Shown one piece after another: positions 1 to 12,877 of a stretch of 64,000 nucleotides of DNA (position 1 is its first letter; each line of letters starts with the position of its first letter). The translations under genes and the position numbers were made by a program. The DNA is from Flammula alnicola (taxonomy: Eukaryota > Basidiomycota > Agaricomycetes > Agaricales > Strophariaceae), in contig JADNRV010000133.1 of NCBI GenBank assembly GCA_015499995.1, positions 88,978-152,977 on the forward strand. Reading direction: 5' to 3'. The notes beneath the pieces are model-generated. The model ran no database searches. It had not been told where the DNA came from and was given only the letters and a program-made list of their open reading frames with translations.

Positions 1-168
1 ACGTACCTCCTAATTTGCGTTGCTTTCATTTGGGGTTGCCTTCATCCGGTCATGAAGCTCTCGGCCTTTTTGGTTTTGGCGGCCTTTCATTTAATTTAAC
101 CTAGATCTTCTTGAACTCTTAATCGCCGAACATGAGTTTATTCTTATCTAACCTCAACTCCTTCTCAG

Positions 169-1072
169 TTACTTCTCCTTCTTCACCTACCTCGCGTATA
201 TCGGCGTATGCGCATATTATTTCGCCGCCGGCACTCAAACAATAATGTACGCCATTTTTTGGAGGAAAGCTGGGGCGGGCGTGGGTTACCCCCTTCAGAG
301 ATGGCCGAGGATATTGCAAGCCCTGCATTTGATATTGCAAGCCACGGTAGTTACTTTTCGTGCGTTGTCGTTCTCTTCTCTTCCGCATGTGCCAAGTATG
401 ATGCTAATGAGCCGGCCCTTTTGTCTGATTAGCTATCGTGGTGACGATTGTGTTTTGGGCACTACTCTCTGACTCGTCTACTTTCGAGTCCTCTTTCTCG
501 GGTATGGCTTCGTTTCTCTTTATGTCTTCATGCATCTTGCTGAATGCATATCTCATTAGCATGGTCGAACATCTCCGTACACGCACTGAACACCGTGTTT
601 GCATTATTCGAAATCCTATTCACGAACTCCCCGCCTGCGCCTTGGCTTACACTGCCCATATGCGTCGTGTTCCTCGCAGCTTATCTCGGTGTGGCATATA
701 TCACCCGTGCGACGCAGGGTTTTTACAGTACGTCGTTCTGATCCTCATCTCGCATCTCGCATCGCAGCCTCGGCGGATGTATATCAACATCTACTTAACT
801 GACACTGCCCTTTTTTCTCTCCAGCATACTCTTTCTTGAACCCGCAGAAACAAGGCGCGAAGCTCGCAGCATACATAATTGGCATCGCCGTCGCCGAGAT
901 CATCGTATTTCTTATTGTCCGCGGCATCGTCGTGCTTCGCGAGCGATGGGCAGTGAGACGAGGATGGGTGCTCCAGGATCAGGGAAGCGGCGAGATCGAG
1001 GATGGGTGGGAGGAGGTGGATAGTCCATCGAGTGCGAAAGTGGTTGAGAATGTGGACGTCTCTGCGGCGTAG
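169..1072 (+). CDS. FAR-17a/AIG1-like integral membrane protein, 5' partial
   Basis: Spliced exons 169-359, 433-501, 560-727 and 825-1072 keep one open frame through three GT-AG introns and end in TAG. The product is hydrophobic, with about five membrane segments. Motifs seen include YPLQRWPRILQALHLILQ, HALNTVFALFEILF and ATQGFYTYSFLNP, which I recognise from the fungal FAR-17a/AIG1-like family. Members of that family include lipid (FAHFA) hydrolases with a catalytic Thr and His, but no biochemical role can be read here. The usual N-terminal segments are missing: exon 169 begins after a good acceptor (CTTCTCAG), so the first exons lie left of the window or in a micro-exon near 115-150. The tail is acidic and cytosolic-looking. 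I am confident of the family and less so of the 5' limit. Confidence 0.75.
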
Positions 1073-1533
1073 ATGATGGAAACTCTGCTTTTCCTGTCAG
1101 TGCTCTAAATGGAACGTGTTTCCCTTTGAACCGTCTACGTAGAGCCTTTTGTTGGTTTTCATTCGGTTTCGATGAGCTGGTTTTTATGATCCATGCCGCG
1201 GTGTCTTTACCTTGTGGCAGATCTTGCACGGACGTGGAATTCGTTCCTTGAACATTAATTCACGACAAAGATTGTATACATGTATATCACCTCCATAATT
1301 GGTTGTTCTCATCTCTCAATTTGCTTGCTGTCCAGGATCACATTGGTCACAATATTGATAGATAAAATGCCGTACGGGGGCGAAAACATGATAATATGCT
1401 GCGATCGATATACTGTCCCTAATCGTGATACACAAAATGGTGCATCGTAGGTCCGCGTGGCATTCCCGGTCCATTGTGATACTTCGCAGTGACCTCCGTC
1501 CTATCTCCGGCAACCGTCGTGCTACGACTCGCG

Positions 1534-2161
1534 CTACACGAAATTTTTATTTAGTGTAATCCTCACAACACTGCGACAACTTTGATCAGCATACCTGACA
1601 TCCACGTGTTTATATTGTTGCAACTGTGGAGTATCTTTCCAGTCTTGCTTGGCCTTCTTCTCCGCGATTTTGTAGTGTTCCGCATGACCAGGACCGTGAT
1701 AATGCACCTCCACTTTGTGGTCGGGCCCATTCTCAATCTTGGCCACCTTTGCCGTGTGCTTCGCCATCGTCTTTCTGAGGTCGATCTCTGCCTTGCGGAT
1801 TTTGGCGCGTTTCTGGTCCTCGGTCAGGGGCCTCTTCGTGGGCAATATCCTGAGAGTAGATGAGCTTCAGTTCCGACAGTAATATGTATAAGAGAAGGAA
1901 GCTCGTACTTGTCAAGAAGACCACGGACAAGGAGTTCATCGGGTGATTCAAAGCGAACGGCGAGGTCGTTATCTGCAGGAGAAATCTGGCGCGCCTTGGG
2001 GAAAATGGGAACGAGTAAGTGAGAATGAGGTATCGGAATATGAGGAGCACGCTTACCGTCAATTCGCGGGATTGATAGCCATTGACAGGATATGCCAAGA
2101 TGCTCGGTGCAATGTGTAACACCATGACAGGGATGAAGGATATGCCAAAGAGGAACTTCAT
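1534..2161 (-). CDS. Small secreted protein of unknown function
   Basis: Three exons on the minus strand (2161-2057, 1994-1909, 1849-1534) join in phase to about 168 residues. The start MKFLFGISFIPVMVLHIAPS is a convincing signal peptide, probably cleaved near AYP. The mature protein is charged: ARQISPADNDLAVRFESP in the middle, then a Lys/Glu-rich helix (TKRPLTEDQKRAKIRKAEID) and a His-rich stretch (VEVHYHGPGHAEHYKIAEKK). There are almost no cysteines, so it is not a typical disulfide-rich effector. Both introns have consensus GTAAGC/GTACGA donors. I do not recognise a family. An optional last intron near 1590 would change only the final residues. Confidence 0.6.
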
Positions 2162-2769
2162 ATCGAGAGAAAGGATGGTAGCGTGTCGACAGGCAATACA
2201 GGTTGGATATTCTCCTAGATCTAAACAGTTGTCCAAGTGTGGATCGAGTGTCAATGTACCGTGTGTGAACGAGCTTGAGGTCAACTCAAACTTGTAAGAT
2301 GTTAGGAGGCCAGCTCTTGGGGGAAGGAAATCTTTCTAGCGCGCCCACCCTTTATACAAAATCCAGGAGGCACAACGGCGGGCCATGTCGGGAAGGGACC
2401 AAGGCCCTGATCGAGCCACGGTTCCAATCGCTCTTTACGCCGCGCCGACTGACATCTCGCCGGATTTGAGTCAGATAATCGGTCCACACGCAAAGGTTGA
2501 ACGAGCTGGAAGTATTATGTTGTTAATCAACATCTGCAGGTCTTGAGACTTGCGATATGCAAGACTGTCTGCAGAACGGCAAGTTCGGCCAAGGAGTGTT
2601 CATCATCGGCTCGAACGCAGTGCCGAGTTCCGCACGCTACATAAGCAGTACATAAGCAGCAACTTGCTATTGCCAACAACGGAACAACCTCCATAAGTCT
2701 TGAGAGCATCAGATTAGATCTTCGCCGCGTCAATGTTCAAATTAAAATGCCAGGCACGTTTGACACGCG
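2162..2769. other. Intergenic, no gene recognised
   Basis: The short open frames here have no domain signal or coding texture. The stretch probably holds the divergent 5' regions of the secreted-protein gene and the first NACHT gene. Confidence 0.5.
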
Positions 2770-5719
2770 TTGTTGGCATTCTCACGGAGCCTTGATGTTC
2801 CCCACTCCCGACTGGGTCGAAGTTCGAACGGCATGGCTTTTTTCGCGAATGCGCATGGATCCGCTATCGAAGGTGGTGTTTTTGCGAATGTGATGCATGG
2901 TGATGCACATTTCCATTCACATTTTGGAAGCGCTAAATCTGGCCAGAGAGGTAAGTGGCAGTTTTCACCCGCAAGCAATGCTAAAGTCGTGCAATGCACT
3001 CTAGGCTTGGAGATACTTTACCAGAATGTGGCATCGGGCGCCTTCCACGACGCGGCCGAACGAGTAGATCCCCCAAAATGCCACCCCCAGACGCGCATGG
3101 CCATCCTCGCCGAAATCATGGAATGGGTCAAGGATCCTGAACTCCGTCGAAAGTTCATCATGTGGCTCTACGGTCCAGCTGGTTCCGGCAAGTCAGCTAT
3201 CGCGCAAACAATCGCCGAGATGTGTGCAAAGGAGGGGCTTTTAGCAGCGTCCTTCTTCTTCTCCCGTACCGCGGCTGGGCGCAGCGACTCGACTCGGTTC
3301 ATGGCCTCCATCGCGTATCAACTTTCGCTATCGATTCCGCAGATACGGGACCCCATCTCTGCCGCAGTCGAACAAGACCCCTTAATTTTCTCCCGGGCTC
3401 TCGCCAGCCAAATGCAAACGTTGATCGTCAAACCCCTCAACGAGGCAGTTGTCGACTCGATGGATCACACACTCATCCAAGCACGACCCAAGTTCATCAT
3501 CGTGGATGGTCTCGACGAATGCGGCGAGGCAATAAACCAGAAGGAGCTCCTTGATGCTCTCGCGGAATCCGTCAGTCGACTACGCCTTCCCCTCATTTTC
3601 CTCATCGCAAGCAGACCCGAATATGCGATTCGGCAGGCTTTCAACAAAGATCCACTTCGATCGCTCATGCAGGGTCTGGCATTGGATGAGAACTATCAGC
3701 CAGATGAAGATATTCGAACCTACCTTCGCTCCAAATTCGACGACATTAAAGAATTTCATCCATCTGGTCGCGGTCTCCCCCTGGAATGGCCAACCGTGGA
3801 AGATATGAAGTATCTCATCGAGAAGTCGTCCGGTCAGTTTATTTACGCCTCTACCGTCATAAAGTATATCGACTCTCCGCGACACAACCCTGCGAAACGA
3901 TTGAAAATCATACTCGGCTTATCCAGTCCGGGAAAGGATACCCCATTCGCTCAACTGGACGCTTTATACCGCCTTATCCTGTCATCTGTCGAAGATGTCC
4001 ACGAGGTGTTAGAAATCCTAACCTTGCTCGTACTTCAACAGGACTATAGCAATGTTCTAACTGTTCAATTGGTGGAGGCCCTTCTTTCCTATGATGACGG
4101 TGATGTGGTGACGGCGTTGACAGACATGTATGCTCTTGTACATGTCCCATTACCCGGGGACCACGACCGTGATGGACGACTTCGAATCTACCATGCGTCC
4201 TTGCATGATTTTCTCATGGATAAGTCGCGATCGGAGGATTTCTTTGTGGATGCGAAAATGGGGCACGCAAACCTTGCACGCCACTTTCTCAGATACTTTG
4301 CTGAAACAACAAAGTCGAAGTTCGATGACTTTATTTTGTCCTACTTGCTGAACGGCTTTATTAAGCACTGTACAGAGTCGAATTTGACCGAGGATCTCGA
4401 AAACGACTTGGCGACCTTCGATCTCTCAAGGTTTCTTCCAAGATTAACGCTTAAAACATTTTATTCGACGGCTTGGGGAGAATGGTTTGACGGCTTGGCC
4501 AAACAGGTCTGTGCGCATTCTTCTGTGAACTCCAAAAGTACTGAATGCTATTAATATAGCGGTCTTCTCGCTCCCTATACTCTCGTTTATTGACCCAGTT
4601 TGATGACTGGATCTGTGATCAATTTGAGCGATATCCGGCAATAATTAAAACGTGCATTCCAGCCGCTTGCACGATTCCTGGGTCATATGCTGTAGTCTAT
4701 GTCCCCGACATATTCGACATATTGACACATACGCTTCCGCCTAGCGAGGCCAGTCGCGTCAGACGGCTCGACCAGGACTTATTCATGTTTCAAGAGATGT
4801 CATCCATGGACTTCCGTGATGATGTGAATGGTAAACCCGTTCTCCATCGATTTTTCCAGGATCGATCTCGAGCGGGTGTCCATTTCGCGGATGGAGCCAA
4901 GTTCGCCAAACTGGCTGAGCAAATCGTACAGTGCCTTTGTCCACGGTGAGTTTGTTCATAGACGCTTATTATTTTTGGCGCTCGTATCTTCTGCAAATGA
5001 AAATAATATCGAACTAATATTTTTCTCGCGCTAGACATAGTGAGGATAGACCGCTCTTGGAAGAAGTATCTCGTCCATATACCCCTGAAAGTTCTGATTC
5101 TGCTTGGTATTCAGCCCTCAAACTCAGCTACGCAAACATGGAATACTTCGAAAGAATTCTCCCAGAAGCTTCAAAGGAGCCCGAGCTGGCGATGCTTCTA
5201 CGAGATCGGACCCTCCAGTACAACGGAGATGATGCTATTGTGCGAGGCAGAGAAAGAATGGCTATCGCTAGCCTGGAATATATCAAGGTATTTCGCCTCT
5301 TAGCCATACTGCGTCTCGTTAACTCTTTCCTTCCCTCGTAGCGGTGTAACATACCATACCTGAAACATACGCACTACCTGGACCGTGATCGATGCATCAT
5401 ATGCGAATCCCTCCCCGAATCTGAGCGTCCTGCGGTAGCAGAGCCTGAAATGGCCACAGAAAATCCTAGAGCCATCCCTGTCCGGGAAGATCGAGCACCT
5501 TCTGCAGACATCTCATCGACGCCATATCTATCTCAGGACGGGCCGCTACAGAACGAATTGACATCTCCTACCAATTTTCCACCTCAGGAAACTCATACGC
5601 CGGTTTTTGCAAGGATCGACGCGACAGCGAGTGCAGAACTGACGCCTGTAAGCGTTCCTACCCAAGTCCGGACCAAGAAGAAAACGTTTTGGAAGCGATT
5701 ATGGCGGCATCGTAAATAG
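2770..5719 (+). CDS. NACHT-domain STAND protein, copy 1 of a tandem pair
   Basis: Five exons (2770-2950, 3005-4506, 4560-4945, 5035-5287, 5342-5719) give 899 residues. The N-terminus has a glycine-rich segment (GGVFANVMHGDAHFHSHFG) of the kind that precedes NACHT domains in agaric STAND proteins. Next come the Walker A motif GPAGSGKSAIAQ near residue 118, FFFSRTA, and a Walker B-like FIIVDGLDEC near residue 225, then a helical region. The last exon carries CNIP...DRDRCIICES, a Cys cluster, and a basic end (KKKTFWKRLWRHRK). STAND NTPases of this type act in fungal self/non-self recognition and programmed cell death; the ligand here is unknown. Intron 1 is 54 nt, in frame and stop-free, so an unspliced reading also stays open. 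The exon layout matches the paralogue at 7279. Confidence 0.88.
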
Positions 5720-7278
5720 CAGTATGGTAATTTAAATAGCATTAATCGACTTCATTGACCTCAATTCAACGTTATGTAGCATTGATACCGCGTTACCGAC
5801 TATTCTCTCATCGCCCTGTACACATGCTTTTAAATTCGTGCTCGGGATTGAGACCAATGTCCTTCCCTTTCCGCAGTCATGATCAGTGCCCACTCCATGC
5901 TACACTTTCATGAAATCGATCGAGCTGGCGGAGGTAAAAGTGCATATAAGTATTCTATGGTCGACTTGAAGTAATATTACTAAATCCAGGCCAGTCTCGT
6001 TGTATGTATTCGATTTCAAATTTACTCAAAGTTTTCCTAGATCTATAGAAGGCCATCCATCCACCGGACCTCGTCATAGCCTAACAAGGTCTGATTTCGC
6101 GCGCCTTCCTCCCCTCGGGCGCCTGAAAAACATTCTTTCGTCTACGACGTATTCCGCGTTCAAATTCAATTTCACTGATCTGAACTTCGAAGATGCCTCT
6201 ACTCGCGGAGGTCGATGGATGAGTACGAGACCTTTGAGGAGGAGTGCTAGTGTCAAGTACGAGAGAAACTGAGCTCTAGCATGGGATTAAGGTCTTCCTG
6301 GGTGCGAGTTCTTGCGTGATGGCTCCTTTCGCGATACACGGAAGCCCTATGAATTCGTTGTGGCCAAATCGGTTGTCTAGCATGCAGGCTGATGCAGGTG
6401 CGGAGTCCCACGACGCCGGAGTTCAGAGTAACGGAGACAATGGAGCCAAGGCCTTTGAAGGGGAGCATTGGAGAGCATGCAACGACATATTTACACACAG
6501 AAATTGCGCACAAGTATCCTCGATCGTATACCCTCCCTGCAAGTAGACCACCAGCAATGACCAGGAACGCGTCGATACTACCTATCCAACTTGAAAACCT
6601 GTGAAAACCATCGGATACTAGGTGCGCTCCATTTTGAAAAGAGGAAGACATCGAACCTAGTGAATGGGAAGAAGAGGACCAAAAGGGGTGATTTGAAATT
6701 GCGCTTGTACGGATAAATTGAGATTCGCTGCATGAGAGATGGATGTAATTATGCTCGCCCCTGCGCTCTTCTTCGTTGGATGAGAGGAACCTAATGGACT
6801 ACGTCGATGTTGTTAAGGGATTGAGCGGGGTACAGTATTATATTCTAGTGAAGAACGTGATGTCGACATTGTTCATCATCGTCCACGACAAGCTGGCCGT
6901 CACCTTATCGCGTGGTTAGAAGTTCTTAGAACATCCACGTGCCGTTCACAGGATCTTGTAAGGGAAATAGACGATCAGGACAATCACACAGAGAGGGTGG
7001 TGTCAGACAAGAATGGCGAAGCTGATGGTTCCGATACAGCCAGTGTGATAGAGCAAGCCAGTGTGATAAGTAGAGCATGTCAATGTGACAATGTCATTAG
7101 GCGAGGAGCGGGGATATACGAATCACACGATGAACGTGGGTGTCAGTTGGCCATTGTTTATTCCAGAGGCTGCCGGTAAGATTTGCTCAATAACGTTCAC
7201 TGTTACGCAACGCTACCCGGCGCCGTTCGCCTCTCACCTATAAGCTTACTTTCTCTGTCTCGAAATTGGCGTTCCTAG
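5720..7278. other. Spacer between the two NACHT genes
   Basis: No intact gene is visible. The 3' UTR of copy 1 and promoter of copy 2 must lie here. The only recognisable content is a transporter-like relic on the minus strand around 6253-6651, listed separately. Confidence 0.5.
6253..6651 (-). pseudogene. Relic of an MFS (monocarboxylate-transporter-like) gene
   Basis: The 132-codon frame contains SSWIGSIDAFLVIAGGLLAG followed by RVYDRGY. This is very close to the segment around the first cytoplasmic loop of fungal MCT-type MFS transporters (SWIGS...G...GxxxDxGY). No other transporter helices are found on either side, and the following residues lose the pattern quickly. I read it as a short surviving piece of a dead gene. 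An isolated exon of a badly degraded transporter is equally possible; function is excluded by length. Confidence 0.4.
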
Positions 7279-10079
7279 ATGGAAGGTCTACGTAGCTCGT
7301 ATTTAACCCAAGAAGGACACTCCAGCTTCTTTGCCCATGCCTTGAACCCCACCATCGGAACGGGAATGTTCACAGCGGCGCAAGGTGACGTTCATATCCA
7401 CACTCAGAAGTCAGGGCACAGCGGTACGTGAGGCTTGAGGCCTTGAGGCCTGAGGTTCTGAGCTCCGGGAGATGCTGAACTCATGAATGTTTAGCTGGCT
7501 TCGAAGAGCTCTACAAGAACGTTGCTCCAGGTGCTTTTTACGACGCTGCTGAGAGAGTCGATCCCCCGAAATGCCATCCACATACACGGCGTGCAGTCCT
7601 GGCAGAGATCATTGAATGGGTGAAGCAGCCTGATAACCGACGTCAGTTCATTATGTGGCTCTACGGACCAGCAGGAGCGGGGAAATCTGCTATCGCACAG
7701 ACCATCGCCGAGATGTGCGCGAAGGAGGGCTTTCTAGCTGCGTGTTTTTTCTTCTCCCGGACGGCAGCTAGGCGTAACGACACCAGTTGTTTCATGGCAT
7801 CCATAGCCTATCAACTCTCACTGTCCATTCCGGAAATACACGACCGCATTACGACGGCGGTGGAAAAGGACCCCCTAGTTTTCTCGCGCACCCTCTCTGC
7901 TCAGATGGAGATTTTGATAGTCAGACCCATCAACGCATTGGTGGATGTGGATCCGAAAAGATTTAAATCTTACCCTAGGTTCATTATCGTGGACGGTCTG
8001 GATGAGTGTGGAGACGGAAGATCCCAGAAAGATATTCTTGACGTACTCGCAGCGTCAGTCAGTCAACTCCACATTCCCCTCATATTCCTGGTCGCAAGCC
8101 GTCCAGAATACGCGATTCGTCAGGCTTTCAATATGGAACCATTGCGAATGATGATGCATGGATTGGCATTAGATGAAAACTATCACCCGGATGCGGATAT
8201 CCATATTTTTCTACAATCTAAATTCGACGAAATCAAGAGGAATCATCCGTCGGGTTCCGAACTTGCGCAAGTATGGCCAACTGAAACAGAGATGAAGTAT
8301 CTCGTTGAAAAGTCATCTGGGCAGTTTATTTACGCTTCTACGGTGATAAAGTATATCGATTCTCCCAGACACATCCCGTCAAAAAGGTTGAAAATCATCC
8401 TCGGATTATCTAGTCCAGGCAAGGAGACCCCATTCGCCCAGCTTGACGCTCTGTATCACCTCATCCTCGCGTCGGTTGATAACGTCCCACGGGTCCTAGA
8501 GCTTCTCTCCTTGCTGATCCTCCAACTGGGATACAGCAACACTCTTACGGTGGACCTTACTGAGGACTTGCTCGCCTACGATAGAGGGGAGGTCCACGCC
8601 GCCTTGACAGACATGCATGCCCTTATTCGTGTTCCGGAAACTGGACCACTCCGGATCCACCATGCTTCGTTACAAGATTTCCTTATGGATCGATCGCGCT
8701 CTGGGGAGCTATTCATCGATGCACAGATAGGCCACGCCAATATCGCACGGCATTGGCTCAGGTACTCACTAGAAATATCGCGATCCACGAGTTCTATCGA
8801 AGGTTTATTCAACAGGATGAAGGGCTTTATGGACCATTATTTAAAGTCGTGTCTTAGTGAGGAGCTCGCGAATGATTTGGCCAATCTTAATCTCGAGCCA
8901 CTCTTGTCGAGGATTAGCATAGAGCAATTTTATTACGCGCCTTGGGGCAATTTTTCAATTGCTTGCGTACAGAGGTATGCATGTTCGTCCAACTTCCAGC
9001 AATACAGTCATTTACTCATTGGTATTTCAACTCGTACAGCGGTCTGGTGACCCTCAGATAGACCAAGTTGACGTTTCACGTCTATTAGATCAGCTCGACA
9101 CCTGGATTCGTGACCGACTTGCACAATACCCGGATAGCGTCCAATCCTGCATCCCAGCCGTCTTTTCCATTTCTCAGAGTCCTGAATTCCTCGTTCCGGA
9201 TATATTTACTATCTTAATTCATGACATGGCGCCCTCCGAGATCCAGAGACTTAGGAAACTGGACGAGGGGTTGTTCGACTTCGACGGGTTGCACTATCGT
9301 GTCAATCTATTCCACGGCAAAAATATTCTTGGGCAGTTTTTTACGGACGCCTCTAGAGCGGGGCGCTATTTTGCGAACGGGTCAAAATGCGCCAACCTGG
9401 CATGGGAAATTAGCGAACGTTTCTTTGAAGGGTAAGTCGTGTCGCCATATTTGCTGTCCTTGCGTCCAATATTTGTAAATACCATAGTGTCGGAAGGCTA
9501 ATCCATTTCTTCCGTCTAGATATCGCGAAGAGAGAGCGCCTTTGCCTCGAGAAGAAGCAATGGATCCAAATGGACAGCCCGTCCAACTTCCCGAAGAGCG
9601 CTCGTGAGTGGATATTTACTTTCATATGAACAAATTCCATGCGTCCATTTTACCAGACATTGACGCATTTTCTTTATCTAGGTATCGTCTCTCTAGTCTG
9701 ATCACCACTCGCAGACGAATCGATGACTCCGACAGAATCCCATATCTCGAACTTGAATTCCCGAAATTGAAGTATTTTTACCTACTTCTCGGGAATGCGT
9801 TAAAGGATCCTGAGCTAGCAATTCATCTACGAGAGCGAGCTCTTCAATTCAGCAGCCGCAATGTCCTCTGTGAGGGTCGACGAAATATGGCTTTGGCTAG
9901 TCTGAGATACATCAATGTAAGCGCGTATCCGTTTTTCTAGATACATGCCAGACATGTGAGCGTGTTTAGCTGACCCTCCGATGTAATCTTCTAAACAGGA
10001 GTGCCATGTACCTTATTTGCAGCATGCGCACCGACCAAACTGCGATGTATGCATTATATGCGAGTCCCTTCAGCTGTAG
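7279..10079 (+). CDS. NACHT-domain STAND protein, copy 2 of a tandem pair
   Basis: Six exons (7279-7423, 7495-8966, 9040-9431, 9520-9603, 9682-9916, 9999-10079) give 802 residues, clearly homologous to copy 1. It has GDVHIHTQKSGHSG at the N-terminus, GFEELYKNVAPGAFYDAAER, Walker A GPAGAGKSAIAQ, FFFSRTAARRND, and FIIVDGLDECGD. The last exon ends in CDVCIICESLQL, so copy 2 lacks the 110-residue tail that copy 1 carries after the same Cys cluster. The donor of intron 2 (TGC|GTACAG at 8967) was chosen because it alone restores phase 0 with the acceptor conserved in copy 1; the stronger-looking GTATGC 10 nt downstream breaks the frame. An extra intron at 9604-9681 splits the exon corresponding to copy 1's fourth. 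Confidence 0.87.
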
Positions 10080-11645
10080 GACTTGCAACATTGGACCGTC
10101 GACCAGAATCAATGGCGAGACGAGGGCGACAAAGTGGGGCTAATGAAGGAGCTTACCGATCGCCAGGATGTGGGGAGGATTAGGTGGTCGCCGCCATTTT
10201 CCGGTTTGACTTCAGGGTCCCGACTGGGTCCTAACGTGTCCTATAATCCGATTCTTCCAGCATTGAAACGCTGACGGTTATGTCAAGCTTGACGATGAGC
10301 ATCCTCCCAAACTCAGGTATTATAGCATTCCTATATAGCTTCGTGAATTCATGAGGAAGATTGTCGATGCTGGTTGGAAGTTGCGGAGAATTCCACAATA
10401 TACGAAGAGAGCATGGGGCGAAGTCAATTCGAAACACGAGATTCGAGGTGACATAACTGGAGATGAATGTAACACTCTTCATCGATGCATCAGTGACGTG
10501 GAGACCTTTACGCAAGCGCATCTAGTGCAGGCACACAGCCAAATCTAGTCAAATGGCTCGGGTGGAGAGCGCTCGTCGTCTACGGTCCATTGTATTGTAC
10601 GATGACTAGCACTTTCATTGTTCAGTGCAGCGAATTTTCTCTGACGGCCACATACTCTCTCGCAGGAGATTCATCTGCCCTCTCGGAAGTCTCCGACTGT
10701 CTCCGAGCGGCGAGAGGTTTTCATCAGTCAAATTCAAACATTATTAATCAAATTACAATGGACCCTATTCGACGTTCATTGACAAGACCTGACCCTGGAC
10801 GCATTTTTTACGAGACTTCGTCGCGACTAAATCTTTAACCAAAATATGGTAAATTCGATTGTTTCTGGGTTGAGGTGTCTGTTGTTCACTGGGCTTATTC
10901 GTGCTCTGCATTTTTCATGAGAAGAGGACTAACACGAAGACTGCAAAGACTGCACAGCTCTCGGGTCCACTGGTCAAGGTTGTAAGTAATAACCCACGTT
11001 ATAGCGCTCATCCTGACGGCTTCCTACCGAGATCGTGCAGGGTCCCCAGTCTCGACTGATCGCCGTGTTTGACCCTAAGGGGAAATATTACGCCCAAAGA
11101 GAAGTGGCAGAAATCTTCGTCCGCCGTAATTACACCTCGCTGACAATCCCTTCGCACAATATGGGAAGCTATCAATTTTTTTTCCTTTCACCAAAGCTCG
11201 TGCAGAGCGCCCAAGAAAAGGCTGAGCAACGTTTGCAATTACCGAATTTACACTGGACACACACAAGCGCCTATAACTCCCATCACGGTAAATTGCGAGA
11301 CCGCCACGACGGCGAAGCCTGTTCGGCTCCCACTCCCATTCATGTTACGGCCGTGCATTGGCCGTGCATCGATCTTCAGTGCTTCTAGCGTCTTTTTTCT
11401 GTGTGTCAGACAAATAGAACCGCACGCAGCGAAGCTCCTCGAGCCTGGAAGCAGTGAAAAATAAATTATGTTTTTCCTCAGGCTCAACTCAGACGACACG
11501 AAAATGCTATAAAGGCATGGGGTGTACCCTCCCAAATCCTCAGTCGAATACCCACTTCGTCTTTTCTTCATCTCAACGCACTCGAGTCCTCTCAGAGCAC
11601 TTAAAAGCTTCCCCAGTCACCCACTCTCACTACACTCATTTCACC
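10080..11645. other. Intergenic, no gene recognised; hydrophobin promoter at the right end
   Basis: No supported coding region. Open frames at 10351-10548 and 11035-11388 have no signal peptide, domain or splice pattern. The right end carries the TATA-containing promoter of the hydrophobin gene. Confidence 0.5.
11508..11515 (+). promoter_or_regulatory. TATA box of the hydrophobin gene
   Basis: TATAAAGG lies 138 nt upstream of the hydrophobin ATG, followed by a pyrimidine-rich leader. This arrangement is common in highly expressed agaric genes with a short 5' UTR. It is inferred from position and sequence only. Confidence 0.6.
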
Positions 11646-12151
11646 ATGTTCTCCAAGATCGCTTTGTTCACCGTCGCCTCCATGGCCGTCTTCGTCGCCG
11701 CCGCTCCGGCTCCTGATGTCCAGAACTCTTGCAACACTGGCCCCGTCCAATGCTGTATGCCTCATATGTTCTTGTTTACAACATTCAGTTATTGATTTTA
11801 TCGTAGGCAACCAGGTTATGGATTCCAAGTCACAGCAAGCTACGCTCTTGGCCTCTCTCCTCGGCCTCGACCTTGGCTCCATCACCGGCCAGGTTGGTGC
11901 TAACTGCAGCCCCATCAGCGCCATTGGTGTCGGTTCGGGAGCGTCTTGGTAGATTTTCCTCTCTTTCTCGGTTCGCGTCTTGGTCTAACGTACTTTCTTT
12001 TCTTAGCTCTTCTCAGCCTGTGTGTTGCAGCAACAACTCTTACAGTATGTATTCTATCGATTGTCAGGTAATTTATTTCGTTCAACGCTAACGGTATTTT
12101 GTAGACGGACTCATCGTTGTTGGTTGCACTCCCATCAACATCAGCCTCTAA
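11646..12151 (+). CDS. Class I hydrophobin
   Basis: Four exons (11646-11754, 11807-11948, 12007-12044, 12105-12151) give 111 residues. The signal peptide is [20 protein letters not shown]. All eight hydrophobin cysteines are present in the order C, CC, C, C, CC, C: NSC, QCC at the first splice junction, ANC, ASC at the second junction, VCC and VGC. Spacing between Cys3 and Cys4 is long, as in class I. Two of the cysteine codons are rebuilt exactly by splicing, which fixes the intron ends. Hydrophobins are secreted and self-assemble into amphipathic rodlet layers on hyphae and fruiting bodies. The gene has a clear TATA box and short leader, suggesting strong expression. Confidence 0.95.
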
Positions 12152-12877
12152 GCTGATAACTTGGTGCTGTCGCTCTTTGAGTACTGGAGTTTGGGGGAAT
12201 GTCGTTTGAGTAGCTGTCATTTGGGTCTCTAGCAATGTCGTCATTCGTTTGAATCTCGCTATATAATCTCATTAATTTTCCATCGTGTTTGATCTCTGCT
12301 GTGTTTGAGTTAAGTGAAAGATACATTTCTTCGTCTTACCTTCACTTACGTCTCAGTGGGGTATATAATATTGCTTCGAGATGATCGGTGAGTTTAGGCA
12401 ATGATACGACCGTGGACGATTCGCCATATGCTTTGTTTGCCATGCATGACCGGCTCTAGCGTACGGCTTTGGACGTGTTGATGTTCTGTACATTTAGCTG
12501 TTGTCTTTGCTCTCGTTGTTTCTTCTGTGAAAAAGCGAGCGAGGCACCGTCTGTAGAGTATTTCCTCTCACAACCCAGACTGATGTAACCGTCATCTGTG
12601 AGGCCCTGTCAATGTAGCTCAAAAACTCGGAACGTTGCTAAAGGACAACCCAGCCTCAGGACATCTGGAACGATTATGCTCTCAGGTATATGACAACCCA
12701 TACGAGTCGTACCACAACGCCTGCAGCAGACAACGGGACCAACATTATAAAACCAAAATACTCCAGAAGTTATAGATTCCCACTGAACGAGTTCTCCTTG
12801 TGTTTTCGCCCAGCCGAAGTGATGCGCCCTGATAGATACAATCCAAAATCTCCTTAAATTCCAATCCCTCGTCCCAA
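12152..12877. other. Intergenic between hydrophobin and TYR1 3' ends
   Basis: The two flanking genes converge here, so both 3' UTRs and terminators are expected. I see no coding signal or repeat. Confidence 0.5.

Noticed and set aside
8976..8981. Strong-looking donor GTATGC for the second intron of the second NACHT gene
   Set aside because: It leaves phase 2, which does not join the acceptor conserved with the paralogue; GTACAG at 8967 does.
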